Positions 35,292 through 44,560 are shown, counted from the stretch's first letter. The stretch is DNA of 64,000 bases from an uncultured Parabacteroides sp. (GCF_905196875.1 NZ_CAJJWO010000022.1:9824-73823), one strand, 5' to 3'. Program-made: numbers and translations. The notes: generated from the sequence alone by a model not told the origin.

Positions 35292-36284
35292 ATGAGGAAA
35301 TTATTTTTTATATCCCTATTCGGGATTACATCGCTTACAGCCTGTCTGGCCGATAAGCCGCTACAAACAGAAAATAAGACCTATAAGAATCCTGTCGTCG
35401 ATTACAGCCTGCCGGACCCCAGCCTTATCAAAGCCGGTGACGGTTACTTTTACGTGTATGCAACGGAGAATATTCGTAATCTTCCTATCCACCGTTCCGT
35501 AAACCTGGTGGACTGGGAAGAAGTGGGCACTGCCTTTACTGACAAAACCCGCCCGACTTTCGAGCCTAAAGGCGGTCTGTGGGCACCTGATATCAATTAT
35601 ATCGACGGACAGTACGTTTTATATTACTCCATGTCTGTCTGGGGTGGAGAGTGGACCTGCGGTATCGGAGTCGCGACTGCCGACAAAGCGGAAGGCCCTT
35701 TTACCGACCGGGGTATGATGTTCAGGAGTAATACGATAGGCGTACAAAACTCCATCGACCAGTATTACATCGAAGAGAATGGTAAAAAGTACATGTTTTG
35801 GGGAAGCTTCCGGGGTATTTACGGGATAGAGTTGTCAGACGACGGACTAGCCCTGAGGGAAGGAGCAGTGAAAAAACAGGTAGCCGGTACTGCTTATGAA
35901 GGAACCTATATTCATAAACGTGGCAAATACTATTATCTGTTCGCCTCTATCGGCAGTTGCTGTGAAGGATTGAAAAGTACCTATACAACGGTAGTCGGTC
36001 GCTCTGAAAACCTGTTCGGCCCTTATGTGGACAAACAGGGGCAACCGATGATGGAGAATCATCACGAGATACTGATCCGCGGAAATGAAGCCTTTGTCGG
36101 TACCGGCCATAACTCGGAAATAGTGACTGACAAAGCCGGAAACGACTGGATGCTTTATCATGCGGTGAGCAAAGAAAATCCAACCGGCCGCGTCCTGATG
36201 CTGGATCAGGTCAGATGGGTGAACGACTGGCCGGAAGTAACCGGTTCTACCCCTTCACTGGAAGCTGAAGCTCCCGTATTCTAA
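35292..36284 (+). CDS. Glycoside hydrolase family 43 lipoprotein
   Basis: A 330-residue exported five-blade propeller glycosidase of the arabinanase/arabinofuranosidase/xylosidase family. The lipobox is SLTAC (Cys18). The three acidic catalytic residues expected for GH43 are visible: Asp42 (LPDPSLI), Asp156 (NSIDQYY) and Glu203 (AYEGTYIHKR). GLWAPDINYIDGQYVLYYS is the usual blade-two signature. It closes the colinear cluster and suggests the substrate is or carries arabinose- or xylose-type units. Confidence 0.92.
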   Translation: MRKLFFISLFGITSLTACLADKPLQTENKTYKNPVVDYSLPDPSLIKAGDGYFYVYATENIRNLPIHRSVNLVDWEEVGTAFTDKTRPTFEPKGGLWAPDINYIDGQYVLYYSMSVWGGEWTCGIGVATADKAEGPFTDRGMMFRSNTIGVQNSIDQYYIEENGKKYMFWGSFRGIYGIELSDDGLALREGAVKKQVAGTAYEGTYIHKRGKYYYLFASIGSCCEGLKSTYTTVVGRSENLFGPYVDKQGQPMMENHHEILIRGNEAFVGTGHNSEIVTDKAGNDWMLYHAVSKENPTGRVLMLDQVRWVNDWPEVTGSTPSLEAEAPVF

Positions 36285-36301
36285 ATAATGAAGTCACTTT
36301 A

Positions 36302-36460
36302 TTCTATGGCTTCGGTGCTAACCTGGCGGTAATATTTAATTACCTGCAAAGTTTACTGGTCGGGATTGTTTTCTGCCTGATCCAGATCGGTTACAGCAAC
36401 TGGTGGATGAAACGTTTTTATTATGGCCTGATCGAATGGCTGTGGCATACACTGACCTGA
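36302..36460 (+). pseudogene. C-terminal remnant of a DUF418 membrane protein
   Basis: Just after the GH43 stop, 52 sense codons followed by TGA read FYGFGANLAV, then QSLLVGIVFCLIQIGYSNWW and FYYGLIEWLWHTLT. This is the last part of a DUF418 (YeiB-type) protein, whose usual end is QxxxSxWWLxxFxxGPLEWLWRxLTY. There is no start codon and no N-terminal part, so a deletion has left only the end of the gene. The frame is too short to be functional. Confidence 0.75.
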
Positions 36461-36496
36461 TTCGCCTAGGTTCCTTTAAGATGGAAATAATCAGGA

Positions 36497-36540
36497 AAGG
36501 TAGCACTATGGTGCTACCTTCTCTACATAGATATGCTACT
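36497..36540. repeat. Two-unit 22-bp dyad repeat
   Basis: AAGGTAGCAC (36497-36506) and GTGCTACCTT (36511-36520) form a perfect 10-bp stem with a TATG loop. A second, weaker unit ending ATATGCT lies 22 bp on (GCT at 36513 and 36535). The core AGCACTATGGTGCT is nearly the same as AGCACTATAGTGCT at 44515. The stem may also end transcription of the upstream cluster. Confidence 0.6.
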
Positions 36541-36699
36541 TATTTTGTCGCGTACCTTCTATTACCTCCCGGTTGATTTGTTTGACCTTTTCCAGATTCA
36601 TCTTCTCAACCCAACGATCGTAAGTGACTAGACCTGCTCAACGAAACACAACTTTATATGCGTAAAACTAATTAATATTTGATTTTTATGCATAATCAT

Positions 36700-36728
36700 T
36701 TAGGGGATCCCCTTCTTTTTAGAGTCTA
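36700..36728 (+). promoter_or_regulatory. Candidate ECF sigma promoter of the small secreted protein
   Basis: TTTAGGGGAT (from 36700), with GGGG at 36703-36706 and GAGTC at 36722-36726 separated by 15 nt, matches three sites in the ECF locus (44370, 47813, 48894). The gene starts 47 nt after GAGTC. Confidence 0.65.
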
Positions 36729-36772
36729 AATATATGATATCTTTATTGTTTAACCTATAATTTTATTAAGTT

Positions 36773-37147
36773 ATGAAACAAGTTGCAATGCTTGCATGTC
36801 TAAGTTTATTATCACTCGGACTAAGTTCTTTCACTGAAAAAGAGAACGAAACAGAAAATGTAAAAACAGAAAATGTTGCTTCAACACCAACACTTGTACA
36901 AACTTGTGGAAATCGTCTTTCAAGCGATGTTATTTACATCGACCAAAGCGCATATAATCTTTTTTTCAAAAGAGGTGAAAATACAAGTTTTCGTATTGAC
37001 TGGCAATGGGATCAAGGTGGTGGTGGATATTATTATGCAAAAGGAACAACAGAAGTAAGAATTCTTGGAGATAGATTTAGAATCAGTATTCCTGGAGAAA
37101 GTAGTAGCTCGAATGTTGAAACCTATTACTTTGTAATAGAACGATAA
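36773..37147 (+). CDS. Small secreted protein, unknown function
   Basis: A 124-residue protein with a signal peptide (MKQVAMLACLSLLSLGLSS). A low-complexity Glu/Asn/Thr linker (EKENETENVKTENVAS) follows, then a beta-rich domain of about 80 residues (SFRIDWQWDQGGGGYYYAKG, EVRILGDRFRISIPGE). No family was recognised. It is richer in A/T than its neighbours, which may point to recent acquisition. It is preceded by a candidate ECF promoter and closed by a strong bidirectional terminator, so it is probably a monocistronic member of the neighbouring ECF regulon. Confidence 0.75.
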   Translation: MKQVAMLACLSLLSLGLSSFTEKENETENVKTENVASTPTLVQTCGNRLSSDVIYIDQSAYNLFFKRGENTSFRIDWQWDQGGGGYYYAKGTTEVRILGDRFRISIPGESSSSNVETYYFVIER

Positions 37148-37175
37148 CTCAATCTCATTTATCTTATTTTTAGCA

Positions 37176-37232
37176 GGTAAAACAAGGGGCTATCTCAAAA
37201 TGAAGTAAACTTCAATGAGATAGCCTCTTTTA
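37176..37232. terminator. Bidirectional terminator between convergent genes
   Basis: GGCTATCTCA (37187-37196) pairs with TGAGATAGCC (37215-37224), with an inner GAAGT/ACTTC stem. Outer GTAAAA and TTTTAC flank it, giving an A-run on one side and a T-run on the other, so it can serve both the small secreted protein and the SusC/D operon. Confidence 0.88.
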
Positions 37233-37265
37233 CTTTTCATCCTATGCTAAGCCAGATAACAGAAA

Positions 37266-37946
37266 CTATTTCAATCGTACAACTGATGAATAAATAGCTT
37301 GATCAGCTCCATTAGCCAAAACACCGACACGAGCATATAACGCTTTCGCTTTGGCTATTTCTGTATTACCACTAATATCCGCACTCAGATTTACTGCGCC
37401 GGTAGATACTTCGGTTATATCTTTACGAAATACATTATTTACATCATCAGCAAACTGTGTCTTGCTTAAAATCAACATTACCTTGTTGATCGTTGCAGTC
37501 GAAACAATTTGGTTAATTGTAAAAGAAGCTGTCATCGTCGTACCGGATACGGCTAACTGTTCGTTAGATATCGTGAAATAAGGAGTGACCTCAATATTCA
37601 CTTCCGAATGTCCGCTCAGATTAACCGTTACCGTATCATGCCGATTCATCCACGGTCCGTTACCATCTCTAGTTACCAGTTTGTATTCTCCATTAAACAA
37701 AAGAGCGGAAAATTCCCCTTCCTGTCCGACAAAAACAGAAATCGGGTCATGTTTTTCATAACCATCCTGATACAATTGCAACTGAATTGCTTCACCGGTA
37801 CCACGTAAATTCAACGCTTGTCCTTGATAAGTTACTTTTCCGACCAATTTGGATTCCGGTGCATCATAATTATCTTTTCCACAACCAGTAAACAGAACCA
37901 GTAGTAATACTAACGAAAAAATATTTGATATAATCTTCATATTCAA
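37266..37946 (-). CDS. DUF3823 family lipoprotein
   Basis: A 226-residue lipoprotein (LLVLFTGC lipobox), last gene of the SusC/D operon, 10 bp after susD. The N-terminal half is the DUF3823 beta-sandwich (KLVGKVTYQGQALNLRGTG, GEFSALLFNGEYKLVTRDGN), and a second beta-sandwich occupies the C-terminal half (TISNEQLAVSGTTMTASFTI). Such proteins occur after SusD in many Bacteroidetes loci and are thought to be surface glycan-binding proteins. Direct evidence for this one is only the domain and position. Confidence 0.88.
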   Translation of the reverse strand: MNMKIISNIFSLVLLLVLFTGCGKDNYDAPESKLVGKVTYQGQALNLRGTGEAIQLQLYQDGYEKHDPISVFVGQEGEFSALLFNGEYKLVTRDGNGPWMNRHDTVTVNLSGHSEVNIEVTPYFTISNEQLAVSGTTMTASFTINQIVSTATINKVMLILSKTQFADDVNNVFRKDITEVSTGAVNLSADISGNTEIAKAKALYARVGVLANGADQAIYSSVVRLK

Positions 37947-37956
37947 TTTGTTTTAA

Positions 37957-39789
37957 TTATTGATACGGATTCTTCACCAATTTGGGATTATTATTGATCC
38001 AGCCCAAATCAAGGAAGTTGTAATAGTTCTGCATTCTGAAATAACGTGCATTCGGGGACATAAATAAAAAGTCTTCTACGAATACCCACTTTCCGTTATT
38101 CGGATCACCCGGTGCAACTACACGATAAGGCCACAAACGGCGATGACGGGCCTGTTCATCATTGTTATTGCCATTCCAGACTTTATCTGCCAAACGCCAG
38201 CGTTTCATATCCCAATAACGGTGATCCTCAAATGCAAATTCAACCCGGTTCTCGTGCACGATATTATCGAATGTTACTTTTGTCAAAGGTTGTACGCCGG
38301 CTCTTTCGCGTACGGCATTTATATAACCTTCGGTTTTGCCATTATTCAATTCAAGCGATGCTTCTGCTGCAATCATATATGCTTCCGCTACACGAAAACG
38401 AGGCATCCACATCTCAGAACCACGTCCACGAGTTCCGGCAGACGGAGTTTCATCCAAATACTTACGTACATAAAAGCCCGTTTTATTGATATATTGTTCG
38501 TTCGATTCTTTAGGACCGTTCATAGCAGTCAACAGATTCCCCTGCCCATCCTTTGAATCCAAATCACCTGTTAAAAACTCCCAATTTCCATTATTTTGAA
38601 TCAACTGTCCGGCTTGAAGAATTACAGGTATGCTCTTAAATTCTGCACCTGGATAAATAATAGTTCCCCACAAACGCGGATCACGGTTTTTGAAAGGCTC
38701 ATCAGCCGTATTATAAAATTTGTATGTTCCATTTTCCATCGTTTGCACCAAGCTCTTTTGTCCGGGAGTCTGAGTATTTATCAATTCATAATCCTCCACC
38801 AAATTTAATACAGCCCCCAAATAACTATTATCAATATCCTCTGCATGAGACTTTGGAGCATTGTTAGTAGTAAAGCCATGTGTTTGCCCTGGGTATTTAT
38901 AATCGCGTGCCCAAATAACTTCCGTATTATTGTCTTTTACACAAACTGCTTCATAAAAATTCTTGCCTCTATCATCAGGGCGTTTATTTTGTAGCTCATA
39001 CGGACTGTTATTAATTACATCTTCTGCAGCAGCCAAAGCCATCTGATAATAAGCAGTTGCCTTATCAGCCGGGATACCGACCTCGCCACCATCTGTACGG
39101 ATCGGTTGCGCCATTTTATTATTATAATTAGCAATAGATGCCGCATACAAAGCAGCACGGGCTTCCAACATTTTAGCTGCCCATTTATTGGCACGAGCCG
39201 AGTTGATTTGCTTATCGGCCGGAAGCATCGAATAAACAGCCTGACATTCAGAGATAACATAATCGTACGTAGCAGCTTCTGTTGAACGGGGATACTGCAT
39301 AGTCGTAACATCCATGCCCGGTTGATAATCGAAAATCTCATCCCCTACTATCGGCATGCCTCCCAGACTACGACACACATTAAAATAATACCATGCCCGC
39401 AAAAAACGAGCTTCTCCTTCCAACGGAGTTTTTTCATCAGTAGTCAAAGCAGTCGTTTCACGAACTCCCTTTAAAAACTGATTGATATCACGAACGAGTG
39501 TATAATCGTACACACGCCAACGATCATCTTCAAAAGTAGAACGATGATCCGGTCCGCCATTACAAAAAGCAGCTTCATCCAAAACCGTCATTGCCCCCCA
39601 ATCAGCAACATGTTGTCCCCATGTTACCCGGCCATAATAATTTGCCAAAACAGATTTAATCATAACCGCATCGGCAAATATCTGATCGTTCGTCATAATC
39701 CGATCCGGTTCACGATCCAGAAAATCACTACAAGCTGTTGTCGATAACATGCAAGCAACGATTGCCGCCATTATATATTTCTTCTTCAT
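37957..39789 (-). CDS. SusD/RagB family outer-membrane nutrient-binding lipoprotein
   Basis: A 610-residue surface lipoprotein (lipobox STTAC). It has the TPR-rich SusD fold with the family patterns ARFLRAWYYFNVCRSLGGMP, ANKWAAKMLEARAALYAA, and the ending VHENRVEFAFEDHRYWDMKR and NPYQ. It forms the lid of the SusC channel encoded just upstream (5 bp gap) and captures the substrate, most likely an oligosaccharide or glycopeptide. The specificity is not visible from the sequence. Confidence 0.95.
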   Translation of the reverse strand: MKKKYIMAAIVACMLSTTACSDFLDREPDRIMTNDQIFADAVMIKSVLANYYGRVTWGQHVADWGAMTVLDEAAFCNGGPDHRSTFEDDRWRVYDYTLVRDINQFLKGVRETTALTTDEKTPLEGEARFLRAWYYFNVCRSLGGMPIVGDEIFDYQPGMDVTTMQYPRSTEAATYDYVISECQAVYSMLPADKQINSARANKWAAKMLEARAALYAASIANYNNKMAQPIRTDGGEVGIPADKATAYYQMALAAAEDVINNSPYELQNKRPDDRGKNFYEAVCVKDNNTEVIWARDYKYPGQTHGFTTNNAPKSHAEDIDNSYLGAVLNLVEDYELINTQTPGQKSLVQTMENGTYKFYNTADEPFKNRDPRLWGTIIYPGAEFKSIPVILQAGQLIQNNGNWEFLTGDLDSKDGQGNLLTAMNGPKESNEQYINKTGFYVRKYLDETPSAGTRGRGSEMWMPRFRVAEAYMIAAEASLELNNGKTEGYINAVRERAGVQPLTKVTFDNIVHENRVEFAFEDHRYWDMKRWRLADKVWNGNNNDEQARHRRLWPYRVVAPGDPNNGKWVFVEDFLFMSPNARYFRMQNYYNFLDLGWINNNPKLVKNPYQ

Positions 39790-39794
39790 ACCAC

Positions 39795-42700
39795 TTAAAA
39801 TTTAAGGTTTACACCAATATTTATAATTCGTGTCGTCGGATATGCCAATCCATTCCCCTCAGAGGTTTCAGGATCAATGCCAGGAGCATTCGTTAATGTA
39901 AACAAGTTTGTTCCGGCGACATAAAAACGTAAATCCGAAATCAATGCTTTTTCCACAATATGTTTCGGTAACGTATATCCTAACTCCAAATTTCGTAGCT
40001 TGACATAACGCACATTCTTTTTCCAGAAAGTACTGTTCCAATAATTACTATGCGAACTATTACCGATCAACAACATCGGATATTTTCCTGGTATTAATTC
40101 ACTGTCAGCATCCCAAATATCAGCCAAGTGCCATGTATCCTCCATATAATACTGCGGGTTATTACCTCCGTCATGGAATGGGTTACGCTGTTCCCAATCC
40201 TGATACCAAGAAGCCATAGCTCCACCGGTCAAATCAAATGCCAGGTCAAAACCTTTCCAACCAAAAGCAAAATTCAAACCGAAGTTCAATACCGGAGTAG
40301 CTCCTTCTCTATAACCAACCGGACGTTCATCCATACTATTGATTACACCATCACCATTCACATCTTTATATTTTATATCACCCGGACGAAGCGTTTTATT
40401 ACCCTGACGGTCATTATCGATTGGATAAGTAGCGATTTCTTCCCAGCTCTGGAACTGTCCGATAGCTTCCAATCCCCAGTTTACATATCCAAAACGATGA
40501 TTGATTGAATTACGATACACATCCCAAGAGTTGGAGAAACGAGGTTTATACTGCTCCCAATCATAAAAACGAGAATAAGTGATATTACCACCAATAGAGT
40601 AAGTGAAATCTTCCACACGGTCTGACCAACGTACAGCAGCATCATACCCCATATGTACATCTGAGTTCAGATTTTCTTTCGGCAAGCTGAATCCTACTTC
40701 CGATGGTAATAAAACATCATAACGGGAAGCTGGTAACCCATCACGCTGACGACGGAAAAAATCAAACTGTCCGGTCAAACGATTATCCAGAAAAGCAACA
40801 TCAAGGCCAATGTCCAGTATTTTTACTTTCAACCAGGAAATTGTCGTTACCGGCAGACCACGGGGAACAGAACCTATTGTATAAACACCATCGATGACAG
40901 AGCCTCCGTTCTTATAATTATAACCACTCATATAGTCAAAAGGACGATATAAATCTCTATTCGGGTCACCCGATGTCTCCATATCATCTCCCACCATACC
41001 ATAAGAACCACGAATCTTCAAATCACTGAAAATATTCGCTAACTTACTTTCTTTCCAAAAAACTTCTTCCGATATCCTCCAACCAACAGAAGCTGAAGGG
41101 AAAAATCCCCAACGCTGATTAGGCGGGAATTTCCAAGAACCATCATAACGGGCAGAAAACTCAACCAAGTATTTGTTTGCATAATCATAATTTCCACGAA
41201 ACATCCAGCCTAAACGAGCCTGTGTTTCATTTCCATAATCATCATAGGTATCCATTGTCGGATAATCAATCAAGTGCAAAGAATTTGCAGTAGGTACGGA
41301 ATGCAACCAGGAATGTGGAGTATCACGTTTGATCGCTTCAAAACCAACAATTGCTGCAACAGAATGATCTCCGAATTTCTTATTATAAGATAATTGAATA
41401 TTCGAGCTTAATTCTTCCTCATGTCCAACTTCACGTTCTCTCCACGGATTGGTATTCTCAAACATTACAGGATACGTGTCTGTTGCTTCGTCATAACTAT
41501 ACAATTTATAGGTATACTCCTGGTTATTCTTTACATGGTAGTTCAAAAAATAACCAACCATTGCTTTAGCTTTTAAACCATCCCAAATATCATATTCTGC
41601 CGTAGCCTGTAACTGGGCCACACGCCAGGTTTCCTGAAATTCTCCTGACAAATCATAATTCAACCATGCAAAATTCGTAGCTGCATTTGAAGATGTCATT
41701 GTTGGGTAATTTGGATTATCATTTGCATAGGGACGTTTGGTCGGTAAATTCCGATAGGTTCCAAAACGTGGCATCCAATAGTCATCAACTTCAGGAACAC
41801 CCGGATTCTTTATATCTTCTATACGCCCATTCATTGTTGCCCCAACTTTCAGACGATTATTAATTTGTGCATCAATACTCATCTGCACATTCGTACGCTT
41901 AAATCCACCATAATTTACAATCATGGCATCTTGGTTCAAATGACCGACAGATAAATAATAATTAATTTTGTCTGATCCGCCGGATATATTAGCATTCAGA
42001 TAATATTGCGGATTAGTTTCCCAGATAAAATCATACCAGTCAAAAGGAACATATCCTTTTTCTTTACCTGCTAACCATTTTTGATAATCCTCTTTACTAT
42101 ATGTATAATCCGTCTTTCCCTGAACAGTCTCGGACTGAACATAATTAGTAAGATAAGTAGCAGCATCCGCTGGTTTTGGGAAAGTTGAAGGGTTCTGCCA
42201 ACCGTAATAAGCATTCAAAGAAACCGTATTTTTAGTATTCCTTTTACCTTTCTTGGTCGTAACGACAATAACACCATTTGCCGCACGTACTCCATAAATA
42301 GCAGCAGAAGCATCTTTCAATACAGAAATACTCTCGATATCGTTAAAATCAATATTATTGAATTGCTTTGAATCAGACTGAATACCATCGATTACATACA
42401 ACGGATTACCCATATTGCGAATCTGAATGCTGGTCGTTGCTCCCGGACGTCCGTCTGTCTGACGGGTATTCAAACCGGCAATTTTACCGACCAATGCCCC
42501 TGAAGCTGTAGAAGCAACAGAGCGGCTGATATCCTCAGAACCGACTTGTGTGATAGCACCTGTCAACGTCGCTTTCTTTTGAGCTAAACCGAAACCGGTA
42601 ACCACAACTTCATCCAACGCTTGAGAATCTTCACGCAATGTCACACTGACCGCCGATTTCCCTTTTACAGGGATCGTCTGAGTGACATATCCTATATATG

Positions 42701-43259
42701 AAATTTCCAATACGGCATCAGGAGAGACATTTAAGGTAAATGTACCGTCCAGGTCGGTAATAATACCGTTCGTCGTTCCTTTCTCTACAACATTTGCCCC
42801 AATCACTGGTTCTCCCAAAGGATCAAGCACGGTACCCTTCACCACTTTTTGTTGCTGTTGTGGTTGAGGAGTCGAAGGTACTATAGATTTAACCGTATTA
42901 CCTTTTTCATTTTCCGGTACTAATACAATCTGGTCGTTTGAGATTTCAAAAGTCATCCCGGTAGAATCAAGGATATTAGCCAGCACATCTTTTACTGATT
43001 TATTATCAGCATTTACACTTACACGATGTGACAAATCAACTTTATTCTCATCATAAAAAAATGAATAACCGCTTACCTCTTCGATCTGGTCAAGCACTTC
43101 ACTTAATGATGCATTTTCTAAATGAAGAGAAATGGAACGAAGTTGCATCTTTGCTTCGATCATTCCAGGGAAACTAACCCATAATAAAAAAACAGTTAAC
43201 AAAAGTGGCATTCTCCATTTTAAAATACCACTGGTACTAAAGAACTTTCGTTTCTTCAT
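39795..43259 (-). CDS. SusC/RagA TonB-dependent transducer with STN domain
   Basis: A 1154-residue outer-membrane receptor. After the signal sequence there is an STN (secretin/TonB short N-terminal) domain (about 45-120, SLHLENASLSEVLDQIEEVS), then a carboxypeptidase-regulatory-like domain (KGTVLDPLGEPVIGANVVEK), the TonB plug (DEVVVTGFGLAQKKATLTGA; TTKKGKRNT) and the 22-strand barrel ending RIINIGVNLKF. An STN domain marks receptors that signal through FecR-type anti-sigma factors, fitting the fecR gene 100 bp upstream. It imports the substrate held by the SusD protein. Confidence 0.95.
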   Translation of the reverse strand: MKKRKFFSTSGILKWRMPLLLTVFLLWVSFPGMIEAKMQLRSISLHLENASLSEVLDQIEEVSGYSFFYDENKVDLSHRVSVNADNKSVKDVLANILDSTGMTFEISNDQIVLVPENEKGNTVKSIVPSTPQPQQQQKVVKGTVLDPLGEPVIGANVVEKGTTNGIITDLDGTFTLNVSPDAVLEISYIGYVTQTIPVKGKSAVSVTLREDSQALDEVVVTGFGLAQKKATLTGAITQVGSEDISRSVASTASGALVGKIAGLNTRQTDGRPGATTSIQIRNMGNPLYVIDGIQSDSKQFNNIDFNDIESISVLKDASAAIYGVRAANGVIVVTTKKGKRNTKNTVSLNAYYGWQNPSTFPKPADAATYLTNYVQSETVQGKTDYTYSKEDYQKWLAGKEKGYVPFDWYDFIWETNPQYYLNANISGGSDKINYYLSVGHLNQDAMIVNYGGFKRTNVQMSIDAQINNRLKVGATMNGRIEDIKNPGVPEVDDYWMPRFGTYRNLPTKRPYANDNPNYPTMTSSNAATNFAWLNYDLSGEFQETWRVAQLQATAEYDIWDGLKAKAMVGYFLNYHVKNNQEYTYKLYSYDEATDTYPVMFENTNPWREREVGHEEELSSNIQLSYNKKFGDHSVAAIVGFEAIKRDTPHSWLHSVPTANSLHLIDYPTMDTYDDYGNETQARLGWMFRGNYDYANKYLVEFSARYDGSWKFPPNQRWGFFPSASVGWRISEEVFWKESKLANIFSDLKIRGSYGMVGDDMETSGDPNRDLYRPFDYMSGYNYKNGGSVIDGVYTIGSVPRGLPVTTISWLKVKILDIGLDVAFLDNRLTGQFDFFRRQRDGLPASRYDVLLPSEVGFSLPKENLNSDVHMGYDAAVRWSDRVEDFTYSIGGNITYSRFYDWEQYKPRFSNSWDVYRNSINHRFGYVNWGLEAIGQFQSWEEIATYPIDNDRQGNKTLRPGDIKYKDVNGDGVINSMDERPVGYREGATPVLNFGLNFAFGWKGFDLAFDLTGGAMASWYQDWEQRNPFHDGGNNPQYYMEDTWHLADIWDADSELIPGKYPMLLIGNSSHSNYWNSTFWKKNVRYVKLRNLELGYTLPKHIVEKALISDLRFYVAGTNLFTLTNAPGIDPETSEGNGLAYPTTRIINIGVNLKF

Positions 43260-43359
43260 AACTTTTTAAGATTTAATAATTTACTAATTACTTATTCAAT
43301 GTTAAAAAATTGTATTTCTCTTGTGTTCTATTCCATAGGCATTACGATTTTAATTATTA

Positions 43360-44346
43360 CTACTTATTTGTTATTCTCACTGTATTGTTTTCATCGAAAC
43401 TGTATTGTATCGGATTTATCCTGGCAATCAATCGAAGTACCTCCTCTAATGATTCATGTTTGATCGAAAACGTATATGCCTGGTCAGTCGGCACCTGGGG
43501 ATCCAACACAATCTTCACACCATACCATTTCGATAAATATTCGGTTAACTCACGGATCGATTTTCTTTGAAAACGAATAGATTCATGAGCCCAAATGGAA
43601 GAGAAAGCGACATCAAACCGTTCTGTTCGGATACTAGGCTTATTTTTAAGACAAACTGCAATATCTCCGGGTGTAAGCATTTGAGATGCTCCTGTATTTT
43701 CAACAAGGATCGATCCGGACAACAGACTTACATTTACATTCTTCTCATTCTCCCTCGCTTCGACATTAAAAACAGTACCATACACTTTTACAGCTACTCC
43801 CCCTCCATTAACGACAAAGAGACGCTCCGAATCTTTCGCTACTTCAAAATAAGCTTCACCTTTCAAAAACACATTTCGTTTTTTCGACCATAAAGAAGTC
43901 GAATATTCAAGCGTAGATTCTGCATTCAACCAAACCTTCGTACCATCAGGCAAAATCACTTTCGATTTACCGTTTAATGAAGAATAAGTCAAAACAGCAG
44001 AACTGGTTTGATACCATTCATTGACCACATAACTTGTTGCAGAAAATAATAAAAGAAGAAAAACAGAAGCAACTCCCAACAACCAACGAAAAGAAGATAA
44101 GGGCATCTTTACTATTTTAGGTTCCTTTTCTTTTATATTAAGTTCCATCCTCTTCCATAAAATATCTACCTCCGAAACGTAATTTGTACCTTCCGCCATA
44201 AGAGACAACCATACGGATTGCAATTCAAGAAACAGGGTATGATTCGCTTTGTCAGCAAACCACACCTCCAGTTCAGTCTGCTCCTCAGCTGAAATCTCAT
44301 GCTTGAATTTCCGTATAATTAAATCCCATGGTATGTTTCTATCCAT
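43360..44346 (-). CDS. FecR family anti-sigma factor
   Basis: A 328-residue inner-membrane protein with a cytosolic N-terminal segment (about 85 residues), one transmembrane helix (SFRWLLGVASVFLLLLFSAT), a periplasmic FecR domain (SKVILPDGTKVWLNAESTLE, FLKGEAYFEVAKD) and a C-terminal DUF4974 domain (LTEYLSKWYGVKIVLDPQVP). It holds the ECF sigma factor inactive until the STN domain of the SusC transducer signals substrate. Unusually, the sigma gene is not adjacent but about 4.6 kb upstream. A candidate ECF promoter lies directly in front. Confidence 0.94.
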   Translation of the reverse strand: MDRNIPWDLIIRKFKHEISAEEQTELEVWFADKANHTLFLELQSVWLSLMAEGTNYVSEVDILWKRMELNIKEKEPKIVKMPLSSFRWLLGVASVFLLLLFSATSYVVNEWYQTSSAVLTYSSLNGKSKVILPDGTKVWLNAESTLEYSTSLWSKKRNVFLKGEAYFEVAKDSERLFVVNGGGVAVKVYGTVFNVEARENEKNVNVSLLSGSILVENTGASQMLTPGDIAVCLKNKPSIRTERFDVAFSSIWAHESIRFQRKSIRELTEYLSKWYGVKIVLDPQVPTDQAYTFSIKHESLEEVLRLIARINPIQYSFDENNTVRITNK

Positions 44347-44369
44347 TTTCGCTCTATTTATACAACGTG

Positions 44370-44399
44370 AGACTCAAAAAAGCCCGGCATCCCCTAAAA
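44370..44399 (-). promoter_or_regulatory. Candidate ECF sigma promoter of fecR-susCD
   Basis: On the minus strand TTTTAGGGGAT, then TTTTTTGAGTCT; GGGG and GAGTC are 15 nt apart. GAGTC lies 25 nt before the fecR start. The same arrangement recurs at 47813, 48894 and 36700. Confidence 0.7.
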
Positions 44400-44445
44400 C
44401 AAAATGATTTTTTTTCACTTTTTGTGTAGAGACATAACAGACTGC

Positions 44446-44560
44446 AACATTATTATGCTAGTTATCCTAACACTACTATGCTATTCCAACCAACACTACT
44501 GTATTACCTCTACCAGCACTATAGTGCTGGCTATGTTAGTCTCATGTCCTGTGTCTATTC
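44446..44560. repeat. Degenerate 23-bp periodic array, about 5 units
   Basis: Units begin AACATT 44446, AACACT 44469, AACACT 44492, AGCACT 44515 and AGTCTC 44538, each exactly 23 bp apart. The fourth holds a perfect 14-bp palindrome AGCACTATAGTGCT (44515-44528); units one and two carry ATTATTATGCT and ACTACTATGCT at the same place. The array sits between the stop of the PD40 gene and the fecR promoter. Confidence 0.8.

Larger units (their letters stand above)
36461..36772. other. Gene-free region before the small secreted protein
   Basis: A 312-bp stretch without a gene. It contains the two-unit dyad repeat at 36497-36540, a perfect palindrome AGGGGATCCCCT (36702-36713) that forms part of a candidate ECF promoter, and otherwise unremarkable AT-rich sequence. 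Confidence 0.7.

Noticed and set aside
36702..36713. Palindrome AGGGGATCCCCT as a stand-alone operator
   Set aside because: Its left half is better explained as the -35-like part of the ECF promoter motif shared with three other sites; the palindromic right half may be coincidental.
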